The notes under the pieces were generated by a model. The model searched no databases. It was given only the letters and a program-made list of their open reading frames with translations, and was not told the DNA's origin. This document shows positions 25,076-36,613 of a stretch of DNA of 64,000 nucleotides, piece by piece (positions within the stretch are counted from its first letter, which is position 1; the number at the start of each line of letters is the position of its first letter). The position numbers and the translations under genes were made by a program. This DNA is from Anastatus disparis (taxonomy: Eukaryota; Arthropoda; Insecta; Hymenoptera; Eupelmidae). The DNA is taken from assembly GCA_017163975.1 (NCBI GenBank), contig JAFFSR010000306.1:660001-724000 (forward strand), in the 5' to 3' direction.

Positions 25076-25859
25076 TGTTTTTATTATTCGTTTTATTGAG
25101 TCATAATTATTAATAATAGATTTCAATGAAAAGGGATAGAATGGGTGGAAGGCTGATACAACAATGAGACAGTTAACTCAGATAGTATTAATTTTATTAG
25201 AACAACATAACACAAATAATACATTTAATAACTGTTAATAATGATATCTTGAAAGAAATAAAAGGGAAACTTACAAACAAAGGTCGGGTGGTCCACGTCG
25301 ACCAATCGGCCGTTACACCACGCACGCGAAGACAATACTATGCTTTTTATAATTACACTCGAGTGGGCCACGTCGACATATCGGCCATGACGCCACAAAA
25401 TGTACACGCTGATGTGCAGGTAAGTCACGTCGACTTATCGGCCGCAACACTCGACCCACACATCCACAAACAGTAATGGTGACGTCGCGCACACGTACGA
25501 CGCCACCCACGAACCCGTGCACTGCTCAGTTACGTCGACTTATCGGCCATAGCTCTCAACTCCTCATATGAAGAAAAAAAACTACCGTAATAATTTCTTA
25601 TCACACTATTACTACACCCAACTAAAGATCCGCATTGACACACACTAGCGCACCAATTTCACGTCCGTCACAGACGGGCTGCTGAAACTAACTAACTGGC
25701 CCATGCACGAGGTCCCGCGCACAAACCGCCGGCATCCCCACCCCGCGCAACCGTCAAAGGCCACGCCATGCGCGCGCATCCGCTTACCCGCTCCTTTTCC
25801 ATCGCGCGCCATTGTCGCTCCCTTCAAACAGCGTCTCTAATCCCGCCAAAATCCAAACA
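25076..25859 (-). repeat. BEL 5' LTR
   Basis: Direct-repeat partner of 18569-19352, with the same four ACGTCGACnnATCGGCC motifs offset by 6507 bp (25295, 25370, 25427, 25532). It would contain the element promoter. I did not assign a TATA box or initiator. Confidence 0.95.
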
Positions 25860-26793
25860 AAGGGAAAATAAAAAATCTTGCTCATAAAATGAGGCTTAAA
25901 TTTTCTCTTCTTTTACGCTCTTCTTAAATAAATAAAATAATCTTGAGTATATGTCAATTTATCTCTTCTCAATAAATATAAATTTCTTTGTTAGTCTCTT
26001 CTCAATAAATAAAAATTAAGAAATTTTCTCTTCTGTAACTTTGTTTTATTAAGCTACCCCTCTGTTCTCGAAAAATAATACCCTTTTCTTTTTCTTAGTT
26101 TTTTCTTTCTCCACTCTCGATAAAATTTATTTCATTTGGAAGAAAAGAAAAATCCTTTACTCAACTCTCGACACCTCTTCTCTCAACTCTCGATAAAAAG
26201 AAATTGTAATAATAAAAGAAAATTATTTTCTCAACTCTCGACTCCTTTCTCAACTCTCGATAAAAAAAAATTCTAATAATAAAAAAAAATTATTTTCTCA
26301 ACTCTCGACTTCTCTTGATAATATAAAATAATAAAATAATTTTCTTGAATAAAATAAAAAAAAAATATGTTCTTCTTTCTTCTCAATAAAATAATCAAAG
26401 ACCTCTTCTCTTGGTCTTTTTATTATAAGAGGGGTAAATCAAATAAAATATTTAGGAAATATATTAATATATATATATAAAAAAAAATTAAATATATAAA
26501 TGTACTTGTGTGTGTGGAGATAAACACTCTCTAAATTAAAAATTTGTAGACTCGACACAATTTAAATTTATTTAAATTTAAAATCCTTATTTTCTAACTA
26601 CCAACGCTCGCCATTTTCTCAAATTAGACTCGAAAACCCACGCCGCCATTTTGAAAAACACAAAATTTCTCTTTAACGACTATTTTACACTTCAATAAAA
26701 ACTTTGAAAAATCTCTCTATACTTTAAACTATGAAAATTACTCTCTCGAAATTCTAAAAATTTACACTGGTTTTCTATCAGTCCCGACGAAAC
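25860..26793 (-). other. Gypsy 5' leader, PBS-proximal part
   Basis: Begins with AAGGG (right BEL target duplication) and is otherwise AT-rich noncoding leader. No ORF. It holds the CAACTCTCGA cluster annotated separately, plus further CTCGA-type motifs near 26066, 26551, 26626 and 26745. Confidence 0.75.
26114..26308. promoter_or_regulatory. Array of CAACTCTCGA motifs in the gypsy leader
   Basis: Five exact copies of CAACTCTCGA at 26162-26171, 26184-26193, 26232-26241, 26251-26260 and 26299-26308, plus CTCTCGA at 26114-26120. The spacing is irregular (about 22, 48, 19, 48 bp). Repeated short motifs in a gypsy leader resemble the protein-binding array of the Drosophila gypsy insulator in position only. 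The binding protein, if any, is unknown. Confidence 0.45.
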
Positions 26794-26811
26794 CTCAGAC
26801 TAAGGGCGCCA
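26794..26811 (-). other. Gypsy primer-binding site
   Basis: On the element strand, two bases after the LTR end (CATTACA-AA), is TGGCGCCCTTAGTCTGAG, a TGG-initial PBS-like sequence. Only the last 15 bp of the 5' LTR (26814-26828) remain here, because the LINE inserted at this point. The LTR resumes at 28836. Confidence 0.7.
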
Positions 26812-26828
26812 TTTGTAATGGGGGAATT

Positions 26829-28825
26829 CGGCAAACTTATCGAAACCCCATACATCGTACTCGCTTAAACGCTATCCAAAAAGAACTCAACTCAGCTCTT
26901 AAAGAAACAAATGACCTTGCCTTCGAAAACTATATAGCTGAAGCCAAGGCCAATTCCAAAAGTAATTGGAAAATTATCAAATCCCTCTGCAATCGCAAAA
27001 CCCATTTACCTGCTTTAAAAAGAGACAATATCTCCTACTCTCTTGATGAAGAGAAAGCTGAAATCTTCGCGGACTCTCTAGAAGAACAATGCTCTCCACT
27101 CCCCAGTTCGAACGAAACCTCTCTTTTCCACGAGCACGTTACTGAGACTGTGCATGAATTTCAAATTTCTGACGCCGAATCCCAACACACTTCTCCCCAT
27201 GAAATCTCGAAAATCATTCGCTGCCTAAAAAATAGAAAAGCTCAAGGCTCTGACGGCATTGGAAACGGAGTCCTCAAAATTCTTCCCCGTAAACACATTG
27301 TCGCTATTACCAACATTGTCAATGCAATGTTGAGATTACGATACTTTCCCAAAGCTTGGAAAGAAGCAATAGTTATCCTAATTCCTAAACCCGGTAAGCC
27401 CTTAAGCTCTGCATCTAGCTATCGACCCATCAGTCTACTCTCCTCCTTAAGCAAAATTGCTGAACAGGTCATACGCTGTCGTATTGACCAATTCGTCGAC
27501 GAAAGAAGTATCGTCCCCGAATTTCAACATGGATTCCGCAGGAAATATGGTTCAGTTCACCAACTCCTCCGTGTGTCGGAGTTCATAGCCGACAACCTCA
27601 ACAAGAGGAAACATACCAGCATGCTTTTGCTAGATGTAAAAGAAGCCTTCGACAGAGTCTGGCACGAAGGTCTGATCTACAAACTCATTAAACTAGAATT
27701 TCCACACTACCTCATAGGCATCATCAAATCCTTTCTCACAGACAGGACCATTCGGGTCCGTGTGGGTAAGTCTCTCTCTTCTCCCAGACCCATAACTGCA
27801 GGGGTTCCCCAAGGTTCGAAAATCTCTCCTCCTCTCTTTAATATATTCTCTTACGACTACCCCAAGGACAATAAAGTTCTAGTTGCTCAATATGCCGACG
27901 ACTCAGCCCTCATTTATACTTCAAAAGTCATCACTCATTGCTCCTCCGTACTAAACAAATTCACCCCAAAAGTGGTAAGATGGTACCACACTTGGAGAGC
28001 AGCAATCAACGAATCCAAATCTGTTGCCATATTCTTCTCTCGACGAAATCGTACTCCTTCAAATCTCCTAGTTAACAACCATCGTGTTGACTGGAGTTCT
28101 TCAGCCAAATACCTGGGTATTACCTTCGATCGTAAACTCACATGGCAAAAACAAATCGATTCAGTCCGAGCCAAATGCCAAGGTGCTTATGCTGCCTTAA
28201 AGCCTTTCTTCAATAATAAATCACTAACTAAGAAAACAAAAGCCCGCGCTTTTAATGCCATTATCCGCAGTATTTGCACCTACGCGATCCCGATTTGGGG
28301 ATCCGCAAACCCAAACCGTATAGCTAAACTCCAAGGCACCTACATGCGCCTCCTACGCTCCTCTCTTCAGATCCCCTGGTTTATTCGAAATAATCAAATC
28401 TTAAAAGAAACTGGTATTGACTCAATTCCAGAAGCAGCGAACAAACACGCTGCGAATCTCCGTCTCTCTATCTCTAAACACAGCAATTCTAGCATAAAAT
28501 TTCTTGTAAATTACCGTCGTAAATCCAACGATCGATTCAGAAGGCCATGCTCTCTGATTCGATCTCCATAACCCTTCTTCACTAACTGACTTCAAACAGT
28601 CTATTTTCATGTTTCGCAATTTGCGCGAGTGCTATACAGCCCCCGCTGTATGAGCCACCGTTGTCTCTCAATTTTCTTCTTCTTAAGGTTCATAACCATT
28701 TTGGTTGGTAACCTACGGGGAGGCGGTTTTAGTCGGTAGGCACCTGCGGGTGAATCCGACACTACCCTTACGGGGGTGTCTTTTGAAGATTTCCCCTCCT
28801 CGACCCTTCAAACAAAAAAAAAAAA
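26829..28825 (+). mobile_element. Jockey-like LINE, 5'-truncated, with 25-bp target duplication
   Basis: A non-LTR retrotransposon of about 2 kb inserted in the gypsy 5' LTR/PBS junction. Flanking sequences 26804-26828 and 28826-28850 are a 25-bp direct repeat with one C/T mismatch, copying the junction. The 5' end begins inside ORF2. The 3' end has a 240-bp UTR and an A tract at about 28812-28825. No endonuclease or ORF1 remains, consistent with aborted reverse transcription at target-primed insertion. Confidence 0.92.
26832..28571 (+). pseudogene. LINE ORF2 C-terminal part: reverse transcriptase
   Basis: The frame is open from the truncation point to the stop at 28569-28571. The longest conventional start lies at 27150, but sequence upstream is in frame and clearly coding. 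RT blocks visible include KAQGSDGIGN, YRPISLLSSLSKIAEQ, FQHGFRRKYGSVHQLL, LLDVKEAFDRVWHEG, AGVPQGSKISPPLFNI and QYADDSALIY (YADD at 27891-27902), followed by the WKEAIVI- and KYLGITFDRKLTW-type regions of jockey-clade elements. There is no internal stop. It lacks the endonuclease and a start, so it is a dead-on-arrival copy. Confidence 0.9.
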
Positions 28826-28835
28826 AGGGCGCTAT

Positions 28836-30450
28836 TTGTAATGGGGGAATTTGTTCCCTATCCCCCAGTTACTATTATTTTAACTCTACAATATCACTTC
28901 TGAATAAATAGCAATTTACTTATTATTTTTTCTTAAATTTTACTCTGAACAGAAAATCTGAATTTATTAGCAATCAACTCTCTCGGGTGGATTCTAATCG
29001 GGTCTTCATAGGGAACAATGACGAAACCGCCGATGTAAACCAGCAATAAATCAGTTATATATATTTTATAACAATACAATGTTAATAAACACTTAAATAA
29101 CACTGTTAAATAAAATACGAAGAGAAATAATTTTCACTCTATATTTATTAAAGTAAATTTAACATACTTTTACCCGACAATTTCTCGAAAATTGTGTAAG
29201 TGTAAAAGAAAAGTAGTGTGATTGAACTCTGGCTCGACTTAATAAATTCTCAGATTAATTATAATTAAATAAAATCCAATTAAACCCGTGAAATTAATTT
29301 AAGTTTAATAATGGCGGCTAAAACCGACGTTAATTACGACGAGCAAAACGGCGACGCGCACTGACTCTAAATTGTTTAATGATTTAATATTTAAGATGGA
29401 GGACTCACCTTAATGTACAAAGCGTTACTCTCCAAGAAAATAATAAAAAACTCCAATGATTTAACTCCAACTCCAAAATCTCCTTTCCTCGTGTTAAATA
29501 AACTCCTCAGCTCTCTCGAAAATATCCAAATTGACAAAATGGCAAAAATCGCAAGGTAGCAAAATGGCTAAATGGCAGCGTACATCCTCTATGATCTTTT
29601 AACCAACTAAAATGGAGTCAAGACTCAAGAAAATGTGGCTCAACGAGCAATACCCAACAAAGAAAAACCGACCAAGTGTATTATCCAAGATCCAATAGAG
29701 AAGTGTGTCGATGGCGCGTCTTCTCTCGAGCTCCTTCCTCTTCATCCCTTCTTTTATCAATTACGTCATAAATAAGATAATGGTTGATTGGTTATTAATT
29801 CTTTCCGTAATTGTTATTTGTTAATTACAAAGGATGTTAACTTTTAACCAATCAACACCTTTCCTTTTGGCGGCTTCTTTTATGTTAGCGCCCTCTATTT
29901 CTTGCACGCTCTATTTAAATTTTCATTTGGAAGACTCCATATACTTAGTTTTAATAATTATACCTATAATTGTAACGCTATCTCTCTCCAACGCTCGATT
30001 TCTTTATCTTCTATCACTCTCGCTCTCGACCTCACGTATCTTCATATAACATACCGACATAGATTAATATTTTTACAATTGCCCATGTATATACTTCCTC
30101 TACTACCATTTCTACCTTTACTCATGTATATACGAGCCTGCTACTGTTATTTGTACAATTACCCATGTATATACGAGCCTGCTATACAAGCTATAGCTGG
30201 CTCCCCTTTTTCGCTGATCCTTTACTTTTCATGCGCATGACTCGATTTCTGCCGCGAGTCGGTCATTCACCGACACTTCCCCTTTACTCTCGAGCACGTA
30301 TTACAAATGTTCCGCGTCGTTTCCCGGTTTTGCTCGTCATCGCGTACCGCGAGTGTCTTGTGCGCATGTACCTATACACCGGGTGTGTGTGTGTGTGTGT
30401 GTCAGTGTACAGGTGACAGTGCTGTGGCGTGCACGTCGTCATCGAGAACA
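28836..30450 (-). repeat. Gypsy 5' LTR
   Basis: Direct-repeat partner of 7904-9505, a few percent different by eye, including a longer GT run near 30382. It is separated from its PBS by the LINE. Its outer end at 30450-30456 runs straight into an inverted-repeat element, leaving it unclear whether this LTR is complete. Confidence 0.88.
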
Positions 30451-30469
30451 TAAGATTATTCACACATTC

Positions 30470-31912
30470 TGGTTGCCCAAAATGTGTAAAAAAATTTTCA
30501 AGAATTTAGATTGGAAGGATCAAGAGCCATAGATCCTTGAAATTTGGAAATTTTTTAAAATTTTTGGAACGTTCGAACTTTATGGTTTTTTTTCTGAAAA
30601 TCCTGATGTTTTAAAGAGAAGTTCATAAGAATACTTCTGGTAGCAAATGAAAAAAAGAGTTAACATAAAATTTTACAGAACTAAATTTTGAAGTTTCCTA
30701 TTGGTTCTCACATGTATTACATGGTAATTGAAATTACTCATTGTTTGCCACTTCAGAAATTGCTTTTCGAAGGCTTATTTTCTTCTATTTGATATTAACT
30801 TAAAAATAAATTTTTGATTGTTGAAGAGAGAGCCACTAATAAGGAGTTATGACAGTTTGAAATATATATGTTCATGTATGATCTATTTTTCATATTGAAT
30901 TACCATAAAAAGAGGATAAATGGTTATGTATTCTTTCATTGAAATAACTTTTTTTTTTAAATTAAAAATTTATATCTTCATATTTTAATCTTTAACGAAA
31001 ATTGCGTTTCCTCAATATAAATATCATATTTATTCAAAGTTTCAGCATTTTTTTTTTAAACTTTAAATCGTCATAACTTTGGTTATAATTGATCAAACTA
31101 TTCGATCCGGGGTTTATTTTGAAAATTATTGTTGATATTTTTGATTTGTTAATGAATAAAAGCATGAAAATAGTTGTAAGAACACGTAAAGTTGGAAAAA
31201 TAGTACGATGCACCATGATATCAATGTTTTAAAATCGAAAATATAAAAAAAAACGTTTAAAAATCTGTTAAAAAAAATAAGGCAAAATCGCATATTCTCA
31301 CCTACCCTAAAAGTTAGTATTTTTCATATTTAAAATCGTATGAAAATTAAAAAATTTTTTTACGTGGAAATCCACGTGGGTAATCCGCGTGGATTCCTAT
31401 GCGAATCAACATGGAATCCATGTGAAATCCACGTGGATTTTTTCAACAGGGATATAAATGTATATTTTAATATATGATTAATTTTTATATTGAAAATAAA
31501 TGATACATGAAAATATATATTTTTAACTGTCTTAAGTCCTTATTGATGGCTCTGACTTACATGATCGAAAATTCATTCGAAAGTTCATGTAAAATAGAAA
31601 AAAAATAAGCCCGTGAAAAGAAATTTCTAAAGTGGCGAATAATGAGTAATATCAAATACCATATAATACATATAAAAACCAATAGATAACTTCAAAATTC
31701 AGGTCTGTAAAAAATCATGCGAACTCTGCTCTTTATTTACAACAAGAAGTATTCATATGAATTTCTCTCTAAAACATCAGGATTTTCAGGAAAAAAATGA
31801 TTAAGCTGGGACTTTTCCGAAAATTTTGATAATTTTCCAAATTTCCAGGAGCTATAGCTCTTGATCCTTCAAATCTAATTCCTTGAAAATTTTTTGACAT
31901 ATTTTTGGGTAA
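30470..31912. repeat. Inverted-repeat element abutting the gypsy LTR
   Basis: The left arm (from about 30470, TTTTCAAGAATTTAGATTGGAAGG region) pairs with the complement of the right arm (about 31560-31912). Matched blocks around ATCAAGAGC, AAATTTGGAAA and the CATCAGGATTTTC region recur in the same order. Arms of about 350-700 bp are roughly 80% alike. There is no ORF of interest and the target duplication is not visible. It directly borders the gypsy 5' LTR. Confidence 0.7.
31361..31437. repeat. Cluster of CCACGTGG-type palindromic units
   Basis: A run of inverted copies of a (G)TGGAWTCCACGTGG-like unit, about five half-sites, ending in CAACAGGG. It lies inside the larger inverted-repeat element and may be the end of a separate small element or a hairpin centre. 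Confidence 0.5.
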
Positions 31913-31979
31913 AAAAAGTATATATTCTTAGAGTTTCAGGGATTTTTATTTTTCTTCTCTTCCAGTTGGTGTGAAATGT

Positions 31980-32083
<104 letters not shown>

Positions 32084-32102
32084 CATACATACAATAAATC
32101 AT

Positions 32103-32989
32103 TAAAAAAAGTTTGTTGTGAAAAGAACTAAAATGAAAATTATTCAGAGTTATTTCTAATAATTGTATTCTTTAATTTATTTACAGTTATTTACGGATAT
32201 TTGCAGTATCTACATTTAAAAAATGTATAAATGATAATAAACAATAATTATTTATCTCCAGCCTAACGCTTTTTTATTGTTATATATAGTTTTCAATATT
32301 TCCTTATAATCATTTGTTTATTCACAGTATTATTCTACTTTTAAAAAATAATTTTTATACGAGGTGATAAAATATTTTACTATAAGATAATATATATATA
32401 TGTTGCATATCACAAAAAAATTTCAACATCAAAACTAATTCTCTAATGTAAAGAATAAAAAATTAAATTAATAGAATTTTGAAATTTTGATATAGGAATA
32501 CTTTTTATAATTAACTTTTTAATAACTTTGAATATTGGTAAATTTTTTAAATAACTTGTGGAATTGAATGCTAATTAAATTTAGTTTCAACATGAAGATA
32601 ATTATTCAAGTTAGAAATGTATTTAGTAAAATAATATAACTATTTATAAGTTATCACTTAATGATAATTTTTTAAACTTTTTATTCATAGTTTGAAATAA
32701 TATTAAGTATATGATTATTATTTTAATAGTTTTTATAAAATATTATGTAAATTTTATAAGTATAAATTATTTAAGGAGATGTCAAATGGACAGTACACTT
32801 GCGCCCATAAATATTGACTATATTTCCATTGTATTTCAAAATTTTTAATAAAGAGATGCATTAACATATAGGGTGTATCACGAAGATTATTTTGTTAATT
32901 TTTTAAATAAATCTATTCATTAGTTATGAAGGGGTTTTTAGAGCATCTTTAAAATTTTGAAAAAGAAATTTTGAAAAGAAAATGTTATT
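32103..32989. other. AT-rich DNA without recognised features
   Basis: No ORF, RNA gene or paired repeat seen. Confidence 0.5.
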
Positions 32990-33606
32990 TATTTAACCAG
33001 TTAGATCTCGAAAATTACTCGATGGATTGGCTTCAAATTTTGTATAACTAGGCGGGAAGCTATTGAAAATTTGTATTCATAGTGTATTTTTTTTTATGGA
33101 GCCATTTTAAGAATTTGAAAAAATTTTCGATTTTTAATTTTTTTTTGTATTCTACGTAGGTTAATTGATGAATTTGCTTTGAGATTTCCATGGGAATAAT
33201 TTGCATCTGCCAAAAGAAGGATAACTTTTATAAACCAATCTTTTTAGCGTTTAGAAAATTTTAAAAATTTTCTTAAAAAATTTTCATATTTCAGTTTTTC
33301 TATTTTACGTAAAGTACTCGATAGAATTGCTCTAAAATTTATATACAAGTTATTTGCTACTGTCTTTATAAACCAAGTTTAAAAAAAATAATTTTATGAG
33401 CGTAGCTTTTTGATCACTTCTTTTGATTTCTGAGTTACTCTTGAAAATTTATAATAGTACTACTGATTTAGATGTACTAATAAATATTAATGTTAGACAA
33501 TTTTTTTATATTAAAATCACATTTAAATAAATATAAAAAAAATAATGAAACTCAAAGAGCTCTATGAGAAAGCATTCCGCCAAAGCACTTGGCAGCGTTT
33601 TTAATA
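32990..33606. repeat. Short copy of the 165-bp-unit repeat family
   Basis: Matches 61022-62668 in order. It starts AGATCTCGAAAATTACTCGATGGATT, has two to three degenerate units with ACTCGAT and TTTTAC(G/T) landmarks, and ends in a conserved 45-bp block (33556-33603) containing GCCAAAGCACTTGGCAGCG. The same end block lies at 62621-62668. There is no coding potential. Confidence 0.7.
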
Positions 33607-33771
33607 TTTGTATCTCATTAATATTTCATATTAGATGTCAAAAGGATTGTTAAGTAGTTGCAAATAGTTATTTTATTATTCTGAAATATTAAAATTTAAA
33701 ATTAATCAATAATGTGTATTTTAATCTTACGGTTTTTTTTATTTAAATTTCGTATTTCATATATATACCAG

Positions 33772-33890
33772 CTCGCCACAGCGGCTCTTTGGGCCGCTGT
33801 GGCTCGCACTTCGGTCCTTTCAGAACTGAGCGACGCTCAGCTTCGCTTCTTGCATATAAGGCACGACCGAAAATACTCGTGCTTTGCACT
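33772..33890. repeat. GC-rich stretch with stacked hairpins
   Basis: In an AT-rich setting, CCACAGCGGC (33776-33785) pairs with GCCGCTGTGG (33793-33802) as a 10-bp stem with a 7-nt loop. Just downstream is TGAGC-GAC-GCTCA (33828-33840). It could be the subterminal part of a transposon or a structured RNA. The family was not recognised. Confidence 0.55.
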
Positions 33891-34974
33891 CGCTATTTGA
33901 TATTCAAAGAATATTAAAACAAAACATTTACGAACGCAGAAGCATTGAATGTTAATCTTATTTCTTTTTTTATTGTATTTTTTACCGCAACTTTCAACAG
34001 GAGGTTTGAATTTATTGTATTTATTTAAAAAAACAAATTTATAATTATTTAAATTTTTCTTGTGAATTAAGTTGATTGATTTCGCAGAAATTTATGTTAT
34101 GTGAAAAATACATATTTTCATGTATACTTTTTAAAGTTTTGGATAAAATAATCTATCAAAAATTACAAGTAAAAAAATTATTTTATAGTTCAGTAGCTTA
34201 AAAGTAAAGTTTTGTATAAAGTTTTTATTTGATCTGAATCATTCCGACGGATGATGATTCAAAACAATAATACAAATAAATATTGGCAGTTTAAAAAAAA
34301 ATCGTTCGAGCGGTTGTAAAACAGTTATCCCTTTGGAGGTTGAAAAAATGATTTTTTGGTAATAACTTGAAAAAAACGAATTTTGAAAAAAAGTATATAA
34401 AATAAAATTTATAGAAAAAAATAAGATCCATCTTTTTAGTATTATATATATATATATAATTTTTAAAATAATATTTATCAAATTATAATTAAAAAGCCTT
34501 CAATTTTAACATTTTTCATGAATAATTTGAAAAATATTAACTTTAGAAAAAAATGCATGGTAAAAAAATGATTTATTTTTTTATATTCTATAACTTTTAT
34601 TTCATATTTTTTTCTAAAAAAATCGTATTTTTCAAGTTATTATCAAAAATCCATTTTTTTGACCATTGAAAAGGCGCCTATTTAAAAACGCTTCCAACGA
34701 TTTTTTTTCAAAATAGGAACGTTTACTTATGTTGTTATTTAAAATAATTCCCCGTTTGAATTATTCAGATCGTATCAAAATTCGTCGAGAAATTTCATAA
34801 ACTTAATTTCTCACACACATACATCCATGCATACATTTTAAGGAAGCCTCGTAATAGTTTTATTTCGCTATAAAAATAAGTTTTTCATCATAAAATAACA
34901 TATTTTAAAGGGTTACATTTTTCGCGATGTCGAAAATATAAGGCACTTCCGTATAGTGGTCGTGCCTAAAAATA
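33857..34974. repeat. Degenerate long inverted repeat
   Basis: AGGCACGACC near 33859 is inverted as GGTCGTGCCT near 34962. Inside, 34215-34330 (TTTGATCTGAATCATTC, AAAAATCGTTCGAGCGG, GGTAATAACTTG) pairs loosely with the complement of 34640-34795. The arms are only moderately alike, so the outer limits are tentative. Confidence 0.4.
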
Positions 34975-35021
34975 CATTTGTAAAGATATTTTTGTTAGAA
35001 ATGAACACAAAATTTTTTTAA

Positions 35022-35660
35022 GGTGGCTCAAGCGATTTTTTCTAAAAAAGTGAAACTATCCAAAATTTGTATTAAAATATTCTTTATATCGTAATATTTC
35101 GATATTTATTTTGAAAAATAGAGGTTGACGAACTATTTTTAAAGAAAAAGATGTTTTAATAATTGTAATTAATACATGTGCTCTTATGGGACTGAATCAT
35201 ACATTAGGTTTTACGCTAATATAAAAAAGTACAAGTTAAAATAAAAATTATACACTTATAGTTTGTTTCACGGAGATCATTTTTCAAGAAGAAAAAAAGG
35301 ACTTGACGAAGAAATACAAGAGAAAATAAATCTAAAAGAATGCGAAATAGAATTTGCTACACATAATGGCAGCTTCTGCGCATGCGCGTCAGATACAGAC
35401 GCCATACGTAAAGCTAACGTGCGTTCAGAGTGCTCGAAACCAACAAAACAGCAGGGACGTACCATAGTAAAACTTGTAATGAGAAACAAAACAAAAAATT
35501 TTTTTTCTCTTTTATTACTTTTGATTACTTAAAATTGTTTTCTTATCATAAGAAATAATCAATAATACTATTTAATTAGTTATAATAGCTCTATCAATAA
35601 AAACATTTTGATGTTGCAGACAGGGCCCCGCTTGATACGGCACCAAGCGCTTGAGCCACC
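35022..35660. mobile_element. TIR element with TTAA target duplication
   Basis: Perfect 13-bp terminal inverted repeats GGTGGCTCAAGCG / CGCTTGAGCCACC are flanked by TTAA at 35018-35021 and 35661-35664. TTAA duplication is typical of piggyBac-type insertion. The 639-bp interior has an 89-codon ORF (35263-35532) of no recognised family, so this is best treated as a non-autonomous element. Confidence 0.75.
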
Positions 35661-35664
35661 TTAA

Positions 35665-36223
35665 GCATGTTTCAGGTAAAAATTAATTTCATAAATCAAA
35701 TTCATGGTCATATATTAAGGTCTGGAAATTAAAGTCGTTATTCAGTTCCCAGTTCTCAGTTTATTTATATCAAATATCGTACTATCTTTGTTTTTCTTAT
35801 GGAAGTAGAGTGAGAAATAGTCACTTGATGGAATAACTGTCGTCCAAAGTAAGAAAACCTTAACTCCAATGGGATTCCAATGTAGTTAACCACTTTTACA
35901 CTTTGGACGGCAAATAAATTATACGCTTTTTTACTTTAAGCACATGTTAACATATATTTTTATCAAATTATTTTTAATTTTATTTAGTACTTAAAATTAA
36001 CTTAAATTAATAAAGTCTTATTTACTTAAAATTAGTCATTTATACATAATAATATAATAAAAGAAAATTCAACCGAGCGACGTTAGGAGCAAAAAACTTC
36101 AATATAATTAATACCTATTAACGTAAAACTCATTAAATTGTGTAACAATTTTCAACAATTGATAAATATAATGTAAATCATTTAATATATATATATATTA
36201 ATTTTAAATTACTAATAATTAAT
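35665..36223. other. AT-rich spacer
   Basis: No gene seen. It contains AAATTCAACCGAGCGACG (about 36067-36092 with flank), repeated near 37375-37400. Confidence 0.5.
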
Positions 36224-36227
36224 TTAA

Positions 36228-36609
36228 CGGTAGGCCGGAGTAGAACCTGATACCGACCGAGTAACAATTGAGTTGTTTGTTATTTACTCAAGTTTTAATC
36301 GGTGTATCTTCAAATTAAAGGTCGAGCGCAATAGATATTATTATTATGAATATCTATGCACAAGAAAAAAATATCTACCGGTTTGTTTTTGAGAAAAGTA
36401 AGTAACGCGAAAATATTATAAACATAAACTTTTACTTTGGCGTTACTTACTTTTCTCAAAAACAAACCGGTAGATATTTTTTTTTGTGCATAGATGTTCA
36501 TAATAATAATGTCTATTGCGCTCGACCTTTAATTTGAAGATACACCGATTAAAACTTGAGTAAATAACAAAAATGCCAATTAGACAAGGACAGCGAATCC
36601 GGCCTGCTC
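36228..36609. mobile_element. Palindromic TTAA MITE, copy 1
   Basis: Flanked by TTAA at 36224-36227 and 36610-36613. The ends are related (CGGTAGGCCGGA and the complement GAGCAGGCCGGA). A nearly perfect palindrome occupies the interior (about 36268-36565) with a short centre near 36410-36430. The right terminal block carries TTAGACAAGGACAGCGAATCC, shared with the copies at 55821 and 58032. No coding capacity. Confidence 0.75.
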
Positions 36610-36613
36610 TTAA

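Larger units (their letters stand above)
18569..25859 (-). mobile_element. BEL/Pao LTR retrotransposon
   Basis: A 7.29-kb element on the minus strand with two 784-bp LTRs (18569-19352 and 25076-25859), TG...CA ends and a perfect 5-bp target duplication AAGGG (18564-18568 and 25860-25864). The PBS directly abuts the 5' LTR and a purine-rich PPT directly abuts the 3' LTR. Gag-pol has the BEL arrangement: gag with Cys/His boxes, DQG protease, YVDD RT, RNase H and integrase. Two small frameshifts and two nonsense codons interrupt the coding sequence. The LTRs differ at only about four positions by eye, so the insertion is recent relative to the gypsy host. Confidence 0.95.
7904..30450 (-). mobile_element. 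Ty3/gypsy LTR retrotransposon carrying nested BEL and LINE insertions
   Basis: Direct repeats at 7904-9505 and 28836-30450 are the LTRs. The coding strand is minus, so the right copy is the 5' LTR. Internal order in transcription sense is PBS (26811-26794), leader, gag (17978-15690), pol with protease-RT-RNase H-integrase (15678-12058), an extra zinc-knuckle ORF (12031-10385) and a 3' noncoding region. A BEL element (18569-25859) sits in the leader and a LINE (26829-28825) at the 5' LTR/PBS junction. Without these two the element is about 13.2 kb. Several nonsense codons in gag and pol make it non-autonomous. No flanking target duplication could be recognised. Confidence 0.9.

Noticed and set aside
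28836..30450. Reading the right LTR as a second, independent solo LTR
   Set aside because: The LINE target duplication explains the break between this LTR and the PBS at 26794-26811, so it belongs to the same element.
35263..35532. 89-codon ORF inside the TTAA element as a transposase
   Set aside because: Far too short and without any transposase motif.
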